A DNA stretch of 64,000 nucleotides from Erinaceus europaeus (GCF_950295315.1 NC_080164.1:109388447-109452446); one strand, 5' to 3'. Positions 31,430 to 42,227 are shown, counted from the first letter of the stretch. Notes: generated from the letters alone by a model not told the origin. Numbers and translations are program-made.

Positions 31430-31616
31430 TGAGGGAGGAGAGAGGAGAGACATAGAAAAGAAGAACATCACACACACTGAGCCCCCCCCCACCCCATCCC
31501 TGGAACTTCCTCTGGTGTCTTGGTGCCCGCATTTGGTGCCAGGGACTCTAGCCTGAGGTCTCTTGCATGCTAAGACACGTGCTCTATCTACCAGGTGAGC
31601 CATCTCCCAATCCCAT
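31430..31616 (-). mobile_element. tRNA-like SINE of a further type
   Basis: The complement reads GGGAGATGGCTCACCTGGTA (A-box-like), then GACCTCAGGCTAGAGTCCC (B-box-like). The head differs from S1-S4. A C tract lies at 31485-31494. Confidence 0.6.
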
Positions 31617-31639
31617 GTAAAGAAAATACTTTCAGATGC

Positions 31640-32240
31640 CTTGTTCATATCAAAGTGAAATGCTGTCCTATTTTCTTCAGACTTGAATAGCAAAGGGTTA
31701 AGAAACATATTAGATGTCTTATAAAAGAGCACCGGAGTGGAATGGAAATCAGATCCTATGGAGAAGACAATAAATCTGCTCTTTTTTCTCCCCTCCTACA
31801 TCCTGGCCACCTCCCCTTGGCTCTGCTGTTGGTACCAGAGCCTGGAGCAGCCAGCTAATGGCTCCCAGCGTGAGGCCTGAGTCTTAATATCCTCTCCTCT
31901 CTCTCCACCAGGCCACAGCCACTCAAGAAGTCAGCAGCTTTGTGCCTTCTCGCATTATGAGTTCCACTATTTGGGGCTTTCCATGGAATTTAAATTGCAA
32001 AGGAGCTGCATTTCCCTTCTCCCAATTCTGACACAGAAAGGATTAACTCTGGGATTCTATCTGATCTGGGGACAAATTGTTCTCCTAGCAAGTTCAAGGA
32101 TCACATGGGTCAGAGAGGAAACACTTAATGAGCTTAAGTCCCTCCACAGGAGGTCTTTTAGAAATGTTATACTACCTACAACAGAAGGCTTGCTTGCAGG
32201 TTACACTATGTCAGGGACATCAACTTTCTGTCTAGTAGGA
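31640..32240. other. Non-repetitive stretch, moderately GC-balanced
   Basis: No repeat landmarks. Composition is richer than its surroundings around 31790-31960. The 90-codon ORF at 31971 has no recognised domain. It could be conserved non-coding DNA or simply unique sequence. Confidence 0.4.
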
Positions 32241-32249
32241 TAGAAGGGT

Positions 32250-32468
32250 AGCTCTTTGAGGCAGGCAGTTGGTCACAATTGAGCATACACATTACCTTGT
32301 GCAAGAACCCAGGTTCAAGCTTGTGCTCCCCACCTGCAAGAGGTGGGGGGACTTTAATAGCATTGAAACAAGTCTGCAGAAGTCTCTCTTTTTCCTTCTC
32401 TATTTCCCTCTGCCCCCTCCCTCCCACCAATTTCTCTCTGCCCTATCGAATAAAATATAAAGAAAAAA
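32250..32468 (+). mobile_element. S2 SINE
   Basis: Head, CAAGAACCCAGGTTCAAGCT, linker with a GAGGTGGGGGG variation, and tail AATAAAATATAAAGAAAAAA. Confidence 0.82.
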
Positions 32469-32469
32469 A

Positions 32470-32700
32470 AGTCTATCACAATAGAAAGGTAAATATTAAA
32501 TCTATAGACAAGTTTAGGGATTTTCTTTTCCTAGCAAGTAAATAGTAAGTTCCAGGCAATGTATTTCCATATGGAAATTGTGGGCTTTATTCCCTGCTAT
32601 GCCAATAAAACCAAATGTTTTGAACATAAGCATACAAATATCTAGTCACTTATATATCTTGTTTAGCTCAAGAATGTGATTTGCAATTGCCGAAAATATT
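32470..32700. other. No recognisable feature
   Basis: AT-rich spacer. Confidence 0.35.
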
Positions 32701-32701
32701 T

Positions 32702-32860
32702 TCAGTGGCCAGGAAGATGACTCAGCAGTTAGAGAGAAGGCTAGATACCCAAGATTTGATCCCTGGCATAGTCTATGCTAGAACAGAGCAATCCATCTCC
32801 TCTTTCACTCTTTCTCCTCTCTCTTTCTCATTATGAATAAATAAGCAATCTTTAAGAACA
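32702..32860 (+). mobile_element. S3 SINE, diverged
   Basis: GGCCAGGAAGATGACTCAGC head, AGATTTGATCCCTGGCA, CTCATTATGAATAAATAAGC tail. Confidence 0.72.
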
Positions 32861-32937
32861 TCTTCCACTTGATTTGCTGACATATATTTCTGAAAGCCAT
32901 CCAATATAATTATAATAAAACACTAACACTAAGAAAT

Positions 32938-33178
32938 AGGGTGGGTGGCGGGGTAGCGGTGCACCTGGTTAAGCCCACATAGGAAGAAGTGCAAAAGGAC
33001 CCATGCAAAGATCTGGGTTCTCTGCAGGTGTCTATCTTTCTCCCTATCTCCTCCTCCTCTATCAATGTCTCTCTGTCCTATGCAATAAAATGGGGAAAAA
33101 ATGGCCTCCAGGAGCAGAGGATTTGAATTTGTAGTGCCAGCACCAAGCCCCATCCACAACCCTGGAGAAAAAAAAAGA
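32938..33178 (+). mobile_element. S1 SINE with internal deletions
   Basis: Head present, B-box to linker shortened, AAC-rich part missing, 3' domain complete with an A tail. It lies 7 bp from the next S1 in the same orientation. Confidence 0.85.
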
Positions 33179-33185
33179 AAGGGGA

Positions 33186-33535
33186 GGGTCGGGCGGTAGC
33201 GCAGTGGCTTAAGTGCACATGGCACAAAGCGCAAAGACTAGTATAAGGATCATAGTTCGAGCCCCGGCTCCCCACCTGCAGAAGAGTCACTTCACAGGTG
33301 GTGAAGCAGGTCTGCAAGTGTCTATCTTTCTCTCCCCCTCTCTATCTTCCCCTTATCTCTCCATTATTCTCTGTCCTATCCAACAACAACGACATCAATA
33401 ACAATGATAATAATAACCACAGCAATGGTAAAAACAACCAGGGTAACAAAAGGGAAAAAATGGCCTCCAGGAGTAGTGGATTTGTGGCACAGGTGCTGAG
33501 CCCTGGCAATAACCCTGGAGGCAAAAAAAAAAAAA
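33186..33535 (+). mobile_element. S1 SINE, full length
   Basis: Complete head, middle and 3' domain (GTGCTGAGCCCTGGCAATAA), with a poly(A) of about 15. Confidence 0.93.
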
Positions 33536-33539
33536 AAGA

Positions 33540-33850
33540 GGGTAGACCTTTAAAGAATACATTTGTATTCAATCTCATTACATTTTCAGTAGCTCTACAT
33601 GGAAGAGCCAGTTGTCCTAATCAGTTTAGGAAATTATGAAACAGTGATGAAACTAAATGCTTTCACTGCACTCTCAACATCCAACATTGTGGCTAGCACA
33701 CGGTAGGCATTCAATACTCAGTGAATTAGCCTCATGAGAAAGATAGTGTGTTGTGCTTGTTCACATCCATGAAAAAAAAAAATCAGAACAGCTAAGCAAG
33801 TTTCAACAAAATATCTTATTTTATAATAAACTAAAGCATGATATTTATTA
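33540..33850. other. No recognisable feature
   Basis: Non-repetitive by eye apart from an A tract at 33772-33781. Confidence 0.4.
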
Positions 33851-33854
33851 TTTA

Positions 33855-34063
33855 AAATATCTTCATTATCTCTGTTTGGTGGAGACAGGCAGAAATGAAG
33901 AGAGAATGGGGAGATTAAAGTGAGAGAGAAAAAGAGAGATGCCTGCAGCATTGCTTCACTACTCGCAAAGTTTTCCCTTTAATGGTGGGGACTGGGGGCT
34001 TGAACCAGGGTCCTTGAACATTGTAACATGTGCACTCAAGCAGATGTGTTACTGCCTGGCCCC
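33855..34063 (-). mobile_element. S2 SINE
   Basis: 'aaatatcttcattatctctg' tail side, 'ttccctttaatggtgggga' linker variant, and head complement 'ttactgcctggcccc'. Confidence 0.85.
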
Positions 34064-34460
34064 CAGGAATATTTTTTAAAAGGTGTGACAATTTTCTTAT
34101 ATCTGTATAGAAGTTTCTGGTAGATTTCTCTCTCTAGTTTGGGTCCTTTCTCTCTCTCTTTCTATTTCTCTCTCTCAAAACTAGAAAAAAACTTTTGGGA
34201 TGCATTACCACTCTTTTCTTACAAAGATCCAAAAGTTTAAACAAAGAAAATCAGTTTTCAGGATATAACACATAAAAGGCTTCCATTCTTCAGAGTGCCT
34301 TCAAAAACCATGCATGTTCTTCTTTCAAAGTTTGGGTTTATATCAAAGTTTATGATATACAGTTTTCATCACTGACTCCCCCCCCCCCCTTTATCAGAAC
34401 TGAATTGCCCTTATCACTTTTTAATTTTTAATTATTTTTTAATTGGAAAGAGAGAAAAAA
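34064..34460. other. Mostly unassigned, with CT-rich and C homopolymer tracts
   Basis: CT-rich patch at 34125-34175. C-run at 34376-34390. A T/A-rich SINE tail-like piece near 34420-34465. Confidence 0.35.
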
Positions 34461-34467
34461 ATAGAGA

Positions 34468-34660
34468 AAGAAGGCCAGGTGGTGGTGCACTTGGCTAAGC
34501 ACATATAATATCAAGCACAATGGTCAGGGCTCCAGCACCCACTCCCCACCTACACAGGGTCTGCTTTACGAGAGGTGAAACAGATCTACAGGTGTCTCTT
34601 TTAATTCCTCTCTCTAGCTACTCATCCTCTCTAAATTTCTCTCCTATCTAGTAAAAAAGA
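34468..34660 (+). mobile_element. S2 SINE
   Basis: 'aaggccaggtggtggtgcac' head, 'cccacctacacagggtctgc' linker variant, CT-rich end. Confidence 0.8.
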
Positions 34661-34929
34661 GGAGGGGGGAGAGAGGGAGAGATAGCACAGAAAAACTCTG
34701 CCACTCATCATTTTATAACAAGGGATGGAATCCAGAGGCTCACATGAACAAGGCATGTGTTCTAGAGCTAAGCCAAACCCCAGGACCTGCCAATCATTTT
34801 CAACACAATGGTTTCTATTCCAAACATATCTCATGCACAATGCAAATAAGTAGCAGGCAAACAAAAGGCTATGATGTTGTAGCAAGCTCTGAAGGAGCAA
34901 CTAGGACTTACATATGTAAAAATATGGTT

Positions 34930-35041
34930 GCTAGGCAGTCAGCCTCACCAGTGTGTCCTGGAACCTCACCTATCCAGAGCCTTACCCCACCAAGGAAACA
35001 CAGAAACAGTCTGGGGGTATGGATCCACCTGCCAACATCCA
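34930..35041 (+). repeat. R repeat, copy 7 (left part)
   Basis: CACCAGTGTGTCCTGGAACC through GGGGTATGGATCCACC and GCCAACATCCA. It is interrupted by a solo LTR and continues at 35472. Confidence 0.85.
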
Positions 35042-35471
35042 TGCTGGGCTAGCCTGAGGGTGCTTCTTCCCAGGCACATGCTCTCTGGGTTGGAAAGAAC
35101 TCTGCTGGAGCCAACCTAGGCTGCTGTGTGGGAAAGGCATCAGGAACTAGCATTGCGTGAGAGAGACTCTGGCACTTGAGAAGCGGGAACGCACAATACC
35201 CTGCTGTGTTTATTGATCTGCCTTTAAATATCTTCTGAGATGGAAGTGGTAGGGTGGAAAACAGAAGTACATAGGATAAGGGGGAAGAATGGAAAAAGAG
35301 CTTGAACCAGTGGGGATTAAACCAGTGGAGATTAAACCAATGGGGAATTAAATCAATGCCCTGCAGGCAGGGTGGGTCTCAGACAAAACAATGATTATGT
35401 AAATAGACCACAGCCGTAAGCAGTGCAAGGGAACAGAAACAGAATTAGCAAAGGAGAAATGATGACCAACA
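35042..35471 (-). mobile_element. Solo LTR of an endogenous retrovirus (430 bp)
   Basis: On the minus strand the LTR starts TGTTGGTCAT and ends AGCCCAGCA, with TG...CA termini. It holds a TTTAAATAT TATA-like box and AATAAA (complement at 35209-35214). TSD CATCCA (35036-35041) and CATTCA (35472-35477) is 6 bp with one mismatch, the length usual for class II (ERVK-like) integrases. U3 has a 16 bp unit repeated about three times (35304-35356). The 5' half is shorter than its relative at 40.8 kb. No internal viral genes: this is the product of LTR-LTR recombination. Confidence 0.8.
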
Positions 35472-35920
35472 CATTCATGTCCAGAAAAGAAGCAATTACA
35501 GAAGCCAGAACTCCCACCTTCAGCACCCATAAAGAATTTTGGTCCATACTCCCAGTTGGGGAGAAATGATAGGGGAAGGTTCTATAGGGCTCTAATTCCA
35601 ACTTTATCAGGGCCTGGAAAGAGAAGAGGAAAAGGGGAGGGAGATTTGAAAATAGTAACAGGTATATGTGTGACCTGAAAAGAGAAGATGGTATCTTAAA
35701 AAAAAAAAAAAAAAAAAAAAAGGAACATATACAAATTTAGACAGATAGTTATAGAGATAATAGCTAACTCCTATCTGCAACCTTGGGAGAACTGCTGTAG
35801 CTTCCAATGGAAGGATTGGGGATTCAGAACTCTGGTGGTGAGAATGGTATAGACTTGTACCTCTGTTATCTTTGTAAACCAATATTAAATCACTAATAAA
35901 TAAAATAAAATAAAAATATG
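35472..35920 (+). repeat. R repeat, copy 7 (right part), long subfamily
   Basis: Resumes with TGTCCAGAAAAGAAGCAATT and includes the long-subfamily insert with an A20-like tract (35699-35721), then 'cagaactctggtggtgag' and the ATATTAAATCACTAATAAAT end. Confidence 0.85.
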
Positions 35921-35927
35921 GCTGGGA

Positions 35928-36116
35928 GAAGGGTGGAAGCTGAGCAAGAAGAACACACATATCATCATGTGCCAGGACCTGGGTTTGAGCCACCACACAC
36001 CATCCAGGGAAGTTGTGCAAACAGTAGGCTGGTGTTTCAGTGTCTCCCCTTCTTACTTTGTCTTCTGCTCCCCTTTTTTCTCTCCCTGTGTCTCCCCCTC
36101 AATCTAAAATAGAAAA
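35928..36116 (+). mobile_element. S2-type SINE, diverged
   Basis: 'tggctgggagaagggtgg' head, GGACCTGGGTTTGAGCC B box, CT-rich stretch, A-rich tail. Confidence 0.7.
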
Positions 36117-36134
36117 AAAAAAAAAAAAGGCAGG

Positions 36135-36252
36135 GGTAGATACTTTAATGGTTGCAAAGAGATTCTCATGCCTGAGGCTGAGGAGTCCCAAGTTCAATTC
36201 CCTGTACCACAATCATCCAGAGCTGATCAGTTCTTTGGTTAAAAAAAAAAAA
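36135..36252 (+). mobile_element. S4 SINE
   Basis: Sense S4: 'actttaatggttgcaaagag', CTCATGCCTGAGGCTGAGGA, CCCAAGTTCAATTCCCTG. Confidence 0.75.
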
Positions 36253-36259
36253 AACAAAC

Positions 36260-36620
36260 ATAAAAACAGAAGAAAAAAATCATATTTAAAATACAAAACA
36301 AAAAAAACACATGGAGAGGTAGGGATATGTAAGCAGTGAGCCTCCGTGTTGATTCTGGTATTAATAAACAAACAAAAAAAGTCTATAGATTACACTAAAC
36401 ATTTGTGAGTTTACTTCTTCCTTCCCATGCTGTGGAAGATGATAATATCAGCTATAGCAACACAGTGCATTCATCCAGGAATGCCACTAGGATGCCTTAA
36501 TTTGTGGCAAAATTTGGCATAGTTCTGAAATAATTAGAAGAAATAAGCTACCAAAGGGTGAAGTCTGCATTTGTGATACAGTATACAATGATCTAACTAG
36601 CTTGATTTTGTTTGTTTCCA
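36260..36620. other. No recognisable feature
   Basis: AT-rich, several A tracts. Confidence 0.35.
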
Positions 36621-36624
36621 TAAG

Positions 36625-36892
36625 AGTTATCACTGGGACTCAGTGCCTACATGACTCTGTTGGTCCTGACAGACATTTTTTTTGCTTTTTTTTTGGGGGG
36701 GAGGTATTGCTTTTTGATAGAGACTTAGAGACAAATAGAGAGGGAAGGAAGGAGGAAAGGAAGAAGGGTAGGAGATATGTAGCATTGCTCCATTACTTGT
36801 GAAATTCCTTGGACCTCTGCAGATAGAGACCTGGGCTTGCACTTGGGCTATCACATATGTGTACCCTACTAGGTGAGCCACCAACTGGCCCC
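36625..36892 (-). mobile_element. S1/S2-type SINE, diverged
   Basis: 'agttatcactgggactcag' (S1 3' domain complement), GGAAGGA-rich centre, head complement 'gagccaccaactggcccc'. Confidence 0.75.
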
Positions 36893-36944
36893 TTAGTGGA
36901 TAATTTGTATGTCCTGTTTTAAGCCAATGGCTTGAAGTTATTTC

Positions 36945-37168
36945 TTATTTTTTCTTTAATTTTTTAACTTTTTTATTTGTTATTGGATAGAGACAGAGAT
37001 AAATTGAGAAGAGAGGAGGAGATAGAGAGGGAAAAGACAGAGAGACACCTGCAGCCCTGCTCCACCATTCATGAAGTTTCCCTCTGCAGGTGTGGACCAG
37101 GGACTTGAACCAGTGTCCTTGCACACTATGTGTGTGCTTAACCAGGTGTACCACCACCTGGTGCTTCA
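36945..37168 (-). mobile_element. S2 SINE
   Basis: 'ttgttattggatagagacag', 'ccctctgcaggtgtggacc', head complement 'taccaccacctggtgc'. Confidence 0.88.
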
Positions 37169-37169
37169 A

Positions 37170-37595
37170 AGTTACTTCTTAGCAGCAGAAAATGTTTTTA
37201 CTCATGTAGTTTTGTAAGTCAAAAAAGCACTGAAGAATGATTCAACTAATAATGACATACATTTAATTTGCTTACCATAGAAATGCATATTCTATCATTA
37301 AATTCAGTCAAAGGTAATCTTCCTTGCAAAACACTGGATTAAAAAGTTGAAATCAACCACAAGATTGTTGGAAGAGATAGCCAATGTGTAGCTGTGTTCA
37401 TTTATATCTCTTGTTTCTTTGGGACAGTCCAAGGGCTCGATGTTTCAAGCCTAAAATACTCAATTTACTGATTCCAAGGCATGCAAGGATATTAGGATCT
37501 AGGCCCCAGTATATGTGACTTTTGACCTACAGCACAAAACCAACGGGTCAGCAGTAGCTTCTATAAAACTTGAAAAAGTTAATTTGGCTCAAGAT
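37170..37595. other. No recognisable feature
   Basis: Non-repetitive by eye. No coding signal. Confidence 0.4.
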
Positions 37596-37599
37596 TTTT

Positions 37600-37788
37600 T
37601 TGTTTGGTTGGTTGGCTAGAACAGAGAAACTGAGAAAGGAAGGGGAGACAGAGAGGAGAAGAGAAAGATAGACACTTGCAGACCTGCTTCACCGCAGGTG
37701 GGGAGCTGGGGGCTTGAACCAGGATCCTTACGCCAGTCCCTGTGCTTTGCACCATGTGCGCTTAATCTGCTGTGCCCAGCCCCTGGTT
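37600..37788 (-). mobile_element. S1 SINE, 3' truncated
   Basis: Retains the AG-rich centre and most of the head (GGGGCTTGAACCAGGATCCT, TTTGCACCATGTGCGCTTAA). The 3' domain is absent. Confidence 0.8.
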
Positions 37789-37789
37789 C

Positions 37790-38650
37790 AAGATTTTTAA
37801 AAAATATATACTGATACTGGATTTTTAGCTTTAACTAAAAACTCTCTCTGAGATACTTATCAACTAGCACAAGACAAAAGCAAAACATTAAACCATCAAT
37901 ACAATGTCAAGAAATAACAGTGAACCATAGCTCCAGGGATAAAAGAGTAAGAAATAACAGGGAAAAAAATAGTTAGAATAAAGAGAAATTAAATTTTGGA
38001 AAATTACATAATTCAAAATGGCTTTTCTCCAGCAGGAATACTAAACCTGTGTAAGTAAAGCAACAGAGAGTTCTCTGGAGACTAAAGTAATTTGTCAAGA
38101 TGTGACATAGATGTAATTTTATATCTGAGGTTAGTTTTGTTTGTTTGTTTGTTTGCAATGACCTTACTAAAAATACTCATAATCTCTAGGACTAGGGTGG
38201 GAATGCAGACTACCTTAAAATTTTCTCAAATGCCTAATCACTTGATTGACCTATGGTGAGACCCTAGGAAATAGTTTTGCTACAGTAAACAAAATATGTT
38301 AATTGACTCTACTTTTTAATTTCAATATTTTGAAGTTTGCTTCCAATGTTAGGAAGTTGGGTTCAGAGAAGTCATGTTTTATAACAGAATAATGTTGCTA
38401 TACAAACTTCAGCTATTGTTGTCTTCATTATGTCCTAGCTTCTTTTTTTTTTTATTTCTTTTTTAAACAAAACCATAAGATAAGAGGGGTACAAGTCCAC
38501 ACAATTCTTACCACCAGAACTTTGTTTGTTAATATACCAGTCACTAATTTCTGTGATAGAGTATACATAGAGGAAAGGGGTGATGTGTGAATTATAGAAA
38601 CCAGTGGAGTAAATGAAGTTACATTTACATAAAACCAAGTAAATGTCATT
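37790..38650. other. About 860 bp without recognised repeats
   Basis: AT-rich. TTTG repeats near 38138-38155. The part at 38450-38530 (CATAAGATAAGAGGGGTACA, ACAATTCTTACCACCAGAA) resembles an antisense R 3' end. Confidence 0.4.
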
Positions 38651-38689
38651 CATCCACTGTAGTGTGGCTTGTTTTGGTTATTAGAAATG

Positions 38690-39360
38690 CTAGCAGGTAC
38701 CTCACACCTGTAAGAATGGCCTACATCAAGAAAACAGGAACTGACAAGTGTTGACAAGGATTGGAGAAAAAGAACCCACACACACTGTTGGAGAGGTTGT
38801 AAACTGGTGCAACACTTAGGGAAAACAGTATGGAGAGTTGCTAAATAGATAAAAATGGAAATATCTTATGACCCAGCAATCCCACCTCTAGGCATAGAGC
38901 CAAAGGACAAGAAAGCACTAATTCCAAAGGACACATGCACCCCTATGCTCATCGTTTCATTGTTCACAATAGCCAAGGAATCAAAGCTACCTAAATGTCC
39001 AGTGATGGGCTGGGTAAAGAAGTTACAGTTGGGTGTGTGTATAGCATAATGGTTATTCAAAGAGACTTTCATGCCTGAGGCTCTCAAGTCCCAGGTTCAA
39101 TCCCTCAAACTGCCATAAGTCACAGCTGAGCAATGCTCTGGTAAAAAAAAAAAAGAAAAAAGTTACAGCTATTTATTCAAAGGGATATTACTTTATAATT
39201 AAAAAAAAAAAAAGCCTGTATCTTACGGAACAAAATGGATGGAACTGGAGGTGATTATACTGAGTGAATTAAGAAAAGAGTTGCAGGACCAGCACCAGAT
39301 GGCTTTATTCTCATGTGGGATATATTGGGCTGTGGAAAAGACATGACATATTTTTTTCTG
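38690..39360 (+). mobile_element. Old L1 ORF2 3' region and 3' end
   Basis: Phrases of ORF2's C-terminus are clear: CTCACACCTGTAAGAATGGC, 'gacccagcaatcccacctc' and 'gttcacaatagccaagg'. It is interrupted by an S4 at 39029. The translation around 38855-39020 still reads like L1 (YDPAIPPLGIEP, TIAKESKLPKCP). It is an older subfamily than copies 1 and 2. Confidence 0.85.
39029..39159 (+). mobile_element. S4 SINE, reference copy
   Basis: GTATAGCATAATGGTTATTC (A-box region), CATGCCTGAGGCTCTCAAGT, CCCAGGTTCAATCCCTC (B box), 'gctgagcaatgctctggta', A tail. Perfect TSD AAGTTACAG at 39020-39028 and 39160-39168, splitting the L1. Confidence 0.92.
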
Positions 39361-39423
39361 CTTTTATATATTAAAAAGATGCATCATAATTTTTCTGACA
39401 GCTCAGTAGGTAATACAATTGCA

Positions 39424-39570
39424 TGGTCTGGGAGGTGGCATGGTGGATAAAGTGTTGGACTCTCCAGCATGAGGTTTTGAGTTCAATCCCTGGTAGTGTA
39501 TGCATTATCTGGTTTTCTTTCCCTCTTTATTTCTCTTATTAGTAAAGAGAATCTTAAAAGTAATATAAAA
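39424..39570 (+). mobile_element. S3 SINE
   Basis: GGTCTGGGAGGTGGCATGGT, 'tggactctccagcatgagg', TGAGTTCAATCCCTGG, then a CT-rich tail. Confidence 0.82.
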
Positions 39571-39930
39571 TAAAGCTAATCAAGTTGTAAAAAAATATGG
39601 TAACCACACTGTCTTAGACTTTGTGAGAACAATGATGGAGTGGGGTGGGCAGAACTTGGACGGAACATGCAGTGATTTACACACACCATGTGGGGGATGA
39701 AATTAGAACCCTAGACTCATAATTTAGTAAAACTGTGTTAAATTTCCAAAAACAGTAGAGAAAAAAAGAATAGTTTAATCCATCAAGGTCTTGCTAGCTA
39801 TTTTCAGTACTATTGTCACTTTTGTATATGTGTGTGTTTATGTATCTAGACTTAGCAGTGAGCAAGAACCAAAGAGCTTAGTTTTCCATTTACAGTCCAT
39901 GTGCAGCTACTTAGAATACTATTGCATTTA
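39571..39930. other. No recognisable feature
   Basis: AT-rich. Fragments at 39600-39770 may be L1 3' sequence but are not diagnosable. Confidence 0.35.
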
Positions 39931-39934
39931 CTTT

Positions 39935-40440
39935 TGTAACAATTTTTAGTAATGTTCAGTTGACACATTATTTTCTCTTAGCTTTACATGTATGACACAA
40001 CCATTACACATTTGTATATGCTGTGAAGAAATACACACAGAGTATCTATGTAATACCTATTACCACTTATAGTTACAGATTTTCCCTTTCTGGTGAAGAC
40101 ATTTAAAATGCACCATCTTAGCATCTTTAAAATATGAAATGATTTATTATTAAATGACATAACTTACTTTGTAATAGCTATTTTGTAGCTTTTGATCACC
40201 TCCATCTGTTTTTGGTGTCTCTATCAACCTGCAAACCATTCTCAAAGTAGATGAACTTCTTAGTTTTATTACAGGTTCCATGCATAAGTGAGACCATATG
40301 GTTCTTGGCTTTGTCTGACTTATTTAAGTTAACAAATGTCTCAAGGTAAGTGGTCCATCTGTATTATAAATGACAAGAGTTCATTCTTTTAAATGATTAA
40401 ATATTATTCCAGTATATGAATATTTGTGTTACATAACATA
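39935..40440 (-). mobile_element. Old L1 3' region
   Basis: Complement of late ORF2/3'UTR phrases: 'gttccatgcataagtgaga', CCATATGGTTCTTGGCTTTG, 'attattccagtatatgaat'. Highly diverged. Confidence 0.6.
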
Positions 40441-40660
40441 GAGCCTAACAAGACTTGAACTTATTTTTCATTCATTTATTTGAGCTCTGAGCTTATACAA
40501 AAATGAGCCAATACATTAAATACCCCTTATGCTTTTCCCATTCCTCCCTGACATTTCTGCATTTTTGCATGACCATGAGGATGAATGCTTCCCATTTTCA
40601 GACCATACTATTTTCCAAATTAATTAACTACATGTATCTGATTATCTTATATACATTCTC

Positions 40661-40763
40661 CACACCACCGGGGATATTATGCTATAAATGGGGTACAAAA
40701 ATAATCTATTTATGTGTGTGTTACTTTGTATCCCATTTATAGCATAATATCCTTGGTGGTGTG
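40661..40763. repeat. Large imperfect palindrome (36 bp arms, 31 bp loop)
   Basis: Left arm 40661-40696 and right arm 40728-40763 are complementary at about 33 of 36 positions. The common core is ATATTATGCTATAAATGGG. Looser similarity continues outward. It ends 17 bp before a solo LTR. It could be a fold-back duplication or a small inverted-repeat element. Confidence 0.9.
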
Positions 40764-40780
40764 TAGGATATATTCATATA

Positions 40781-41462
40781 TGTCAGGAAAATGTGAGGAT
40801 GTGGTTGAGCTTGGCAGGGCTTGACTTGAGGAGACATCCATCCTGTCAGTCTCTCTCTCTCTCTACTGAGAAGTTGAGCAAGGAGGGACATGACTCCCCA
40901 AGATTTGCCCCATCTTATCAGACTCCCTGCCTCACAAAGCACCCTACATTTTTCTGCATCCAGGAACCTGGCATTCCTTAAAACATTAAGCCAGCTTCCC
41001 CTGCTCTACCCTGCATTCCTGATACTATGACCTATCTACATAATCATTGTTTTGCCTGAAAGATCCCCGCCATTTCCCCACCCATTCCATTCCTTTGATC
41101 TATCTTCTTTCTACCCTCAAGACCCTCCCTACCTGTGGGGTATTATTAATACTACCAGTTAAAACCCTCACAACAGTTACTAAGGAAGTTCTTACTTTTC
41201 CCAGACCTTTTGCCTTTCTCCACCCCTTTCCAAACCATGACAAGCCATTTCCATTTCCGACTTGCCACTTCTGGGTCTGCCCTTTAAAAGCCTTGGCTCT
41301 CTGATCAATAAAGAATAGAATTGCCTCACTGCCACGAGCTCTGTTCATCAGCCATCTCTCTTGTGTTGCTGAATGAGTAGCAGCCCAGACTGGCTCCAGT
41401 CACGTTCTCTCTAACCCAGAGAGTACGCGCCCTGGAAGAGGCACCCCCATGCTAGCCTGGCA
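40781..41462 (+). mobile_element. Solo LTR of an endogenous retrovirus (682 bp)
   Basis: Starts TGTCAGGAAAATGTG and ends TAGCCTGGCA. A perfect 6 bp TSD CATATA lies at 40775-40780 and 41463-41468. It has a TTTAAAA box (41283-41289) and AATAAA (41307-41312). It is related to the 35.0 kb LTR through 'cataatcattgttttg', the 'ggctccag' to 'aacccagagag' U5 portion and the 3' end. The U3 includes a CTCTCTCTCTCTC patch. No internal viral genes remain. Confidence 0.85.
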
Positions 41463-41484
41463 CATATATATTCATGCTATATAT

Positions 41485-41790
41485 CAGGGTTATCACTGGG
41501 ACTCAGTATCTGCACAATGAATCCACAGCCCTTAGCAGCCATTTTTCACTTTCATTTTAAGAAACCTTTTTTTTTAATTTGATAGGGGCCCGGAGAAATT
41601 GAGAGGAGAGAGAGCAGTAAAGAGGGAGGGAGGGAGGCAGGGAGGGAGGGAGAGAGAAAGAGACCTGAAGACCTGCTTCACTGCTCTGGAAATTTCTCCC
41701 CTGGAGTGGAGAACACAGGATACATGAACCTGGATATTTGTACATGGCAATGTGTGTGTTCTCACTAGGTACACCACTGTCTGACATTTA
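41485..41790 (-). mobile_element. S1-related SINE
   Basis: 'cagggttatcactgggactc' 3' domain, GGGAGG-rich centre (41622-41650), head complement 'ccactgtctgac'. Confidence 0.85.
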
Positions 41791-41807
41791 CAGTATTTGC
41801 AGGGGCA

Positions 41808-41998
41808 CTGGTTGGTGGTACACCCAGTTAAGCACACATGATACCATGCTCAAGAACCAATTCAAGCCCCCAGCCCCCACCTACAAAGGGAAAGCTTCAC
41901 ACACCATAGAGTGGGGCTGCAGGTCTCTCTCTCTTTCTTTATCTCCTCCTCCTTCTCATTATTTCTGTTTCTTTTCAATAAACAAACAAAAAAGTTTA
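41808..41998 (+). mobile_element. S2 SINE
   Basis: 'ggcactggttggtggtacac' head, 'cccacctacaaagggaaagc' linker, CT-rich part, CAATAAACAAACAAAAA tail. Confidence 0.85.
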
Positions 41999-42044
41999 AA
42001 TATCTGCAGTTGATTTATTTTTACTTTGAAAAAAAGATTTTATG

Positions 42045-42225
42045 TCTGGAAGGTAACATTTCATTTGAGCACACACATTAACATGTACAAGAAGCTTCAA
42101 ACCCCTGGTCCCCACCTGTGGGGAAGAAGCTTTACAAATAGTGAAGCCATGCTGAAGATGTCTCTGTCTCCCTCTCTGTACTTCTTCCCCTGTCAATTTA
42201 TCTCTCCATCCTATAAAATAGAAGA
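42045..42225 (+). mobile_element. S2 SINE, diverged
   Basis: 'gagcacacacattaacatg', CTGGTCCCCACCTGTGGGGA, CT-rich end. The head's first bases are lost. Confidence 0.72.
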
Positions 42226-42227
42226 GG

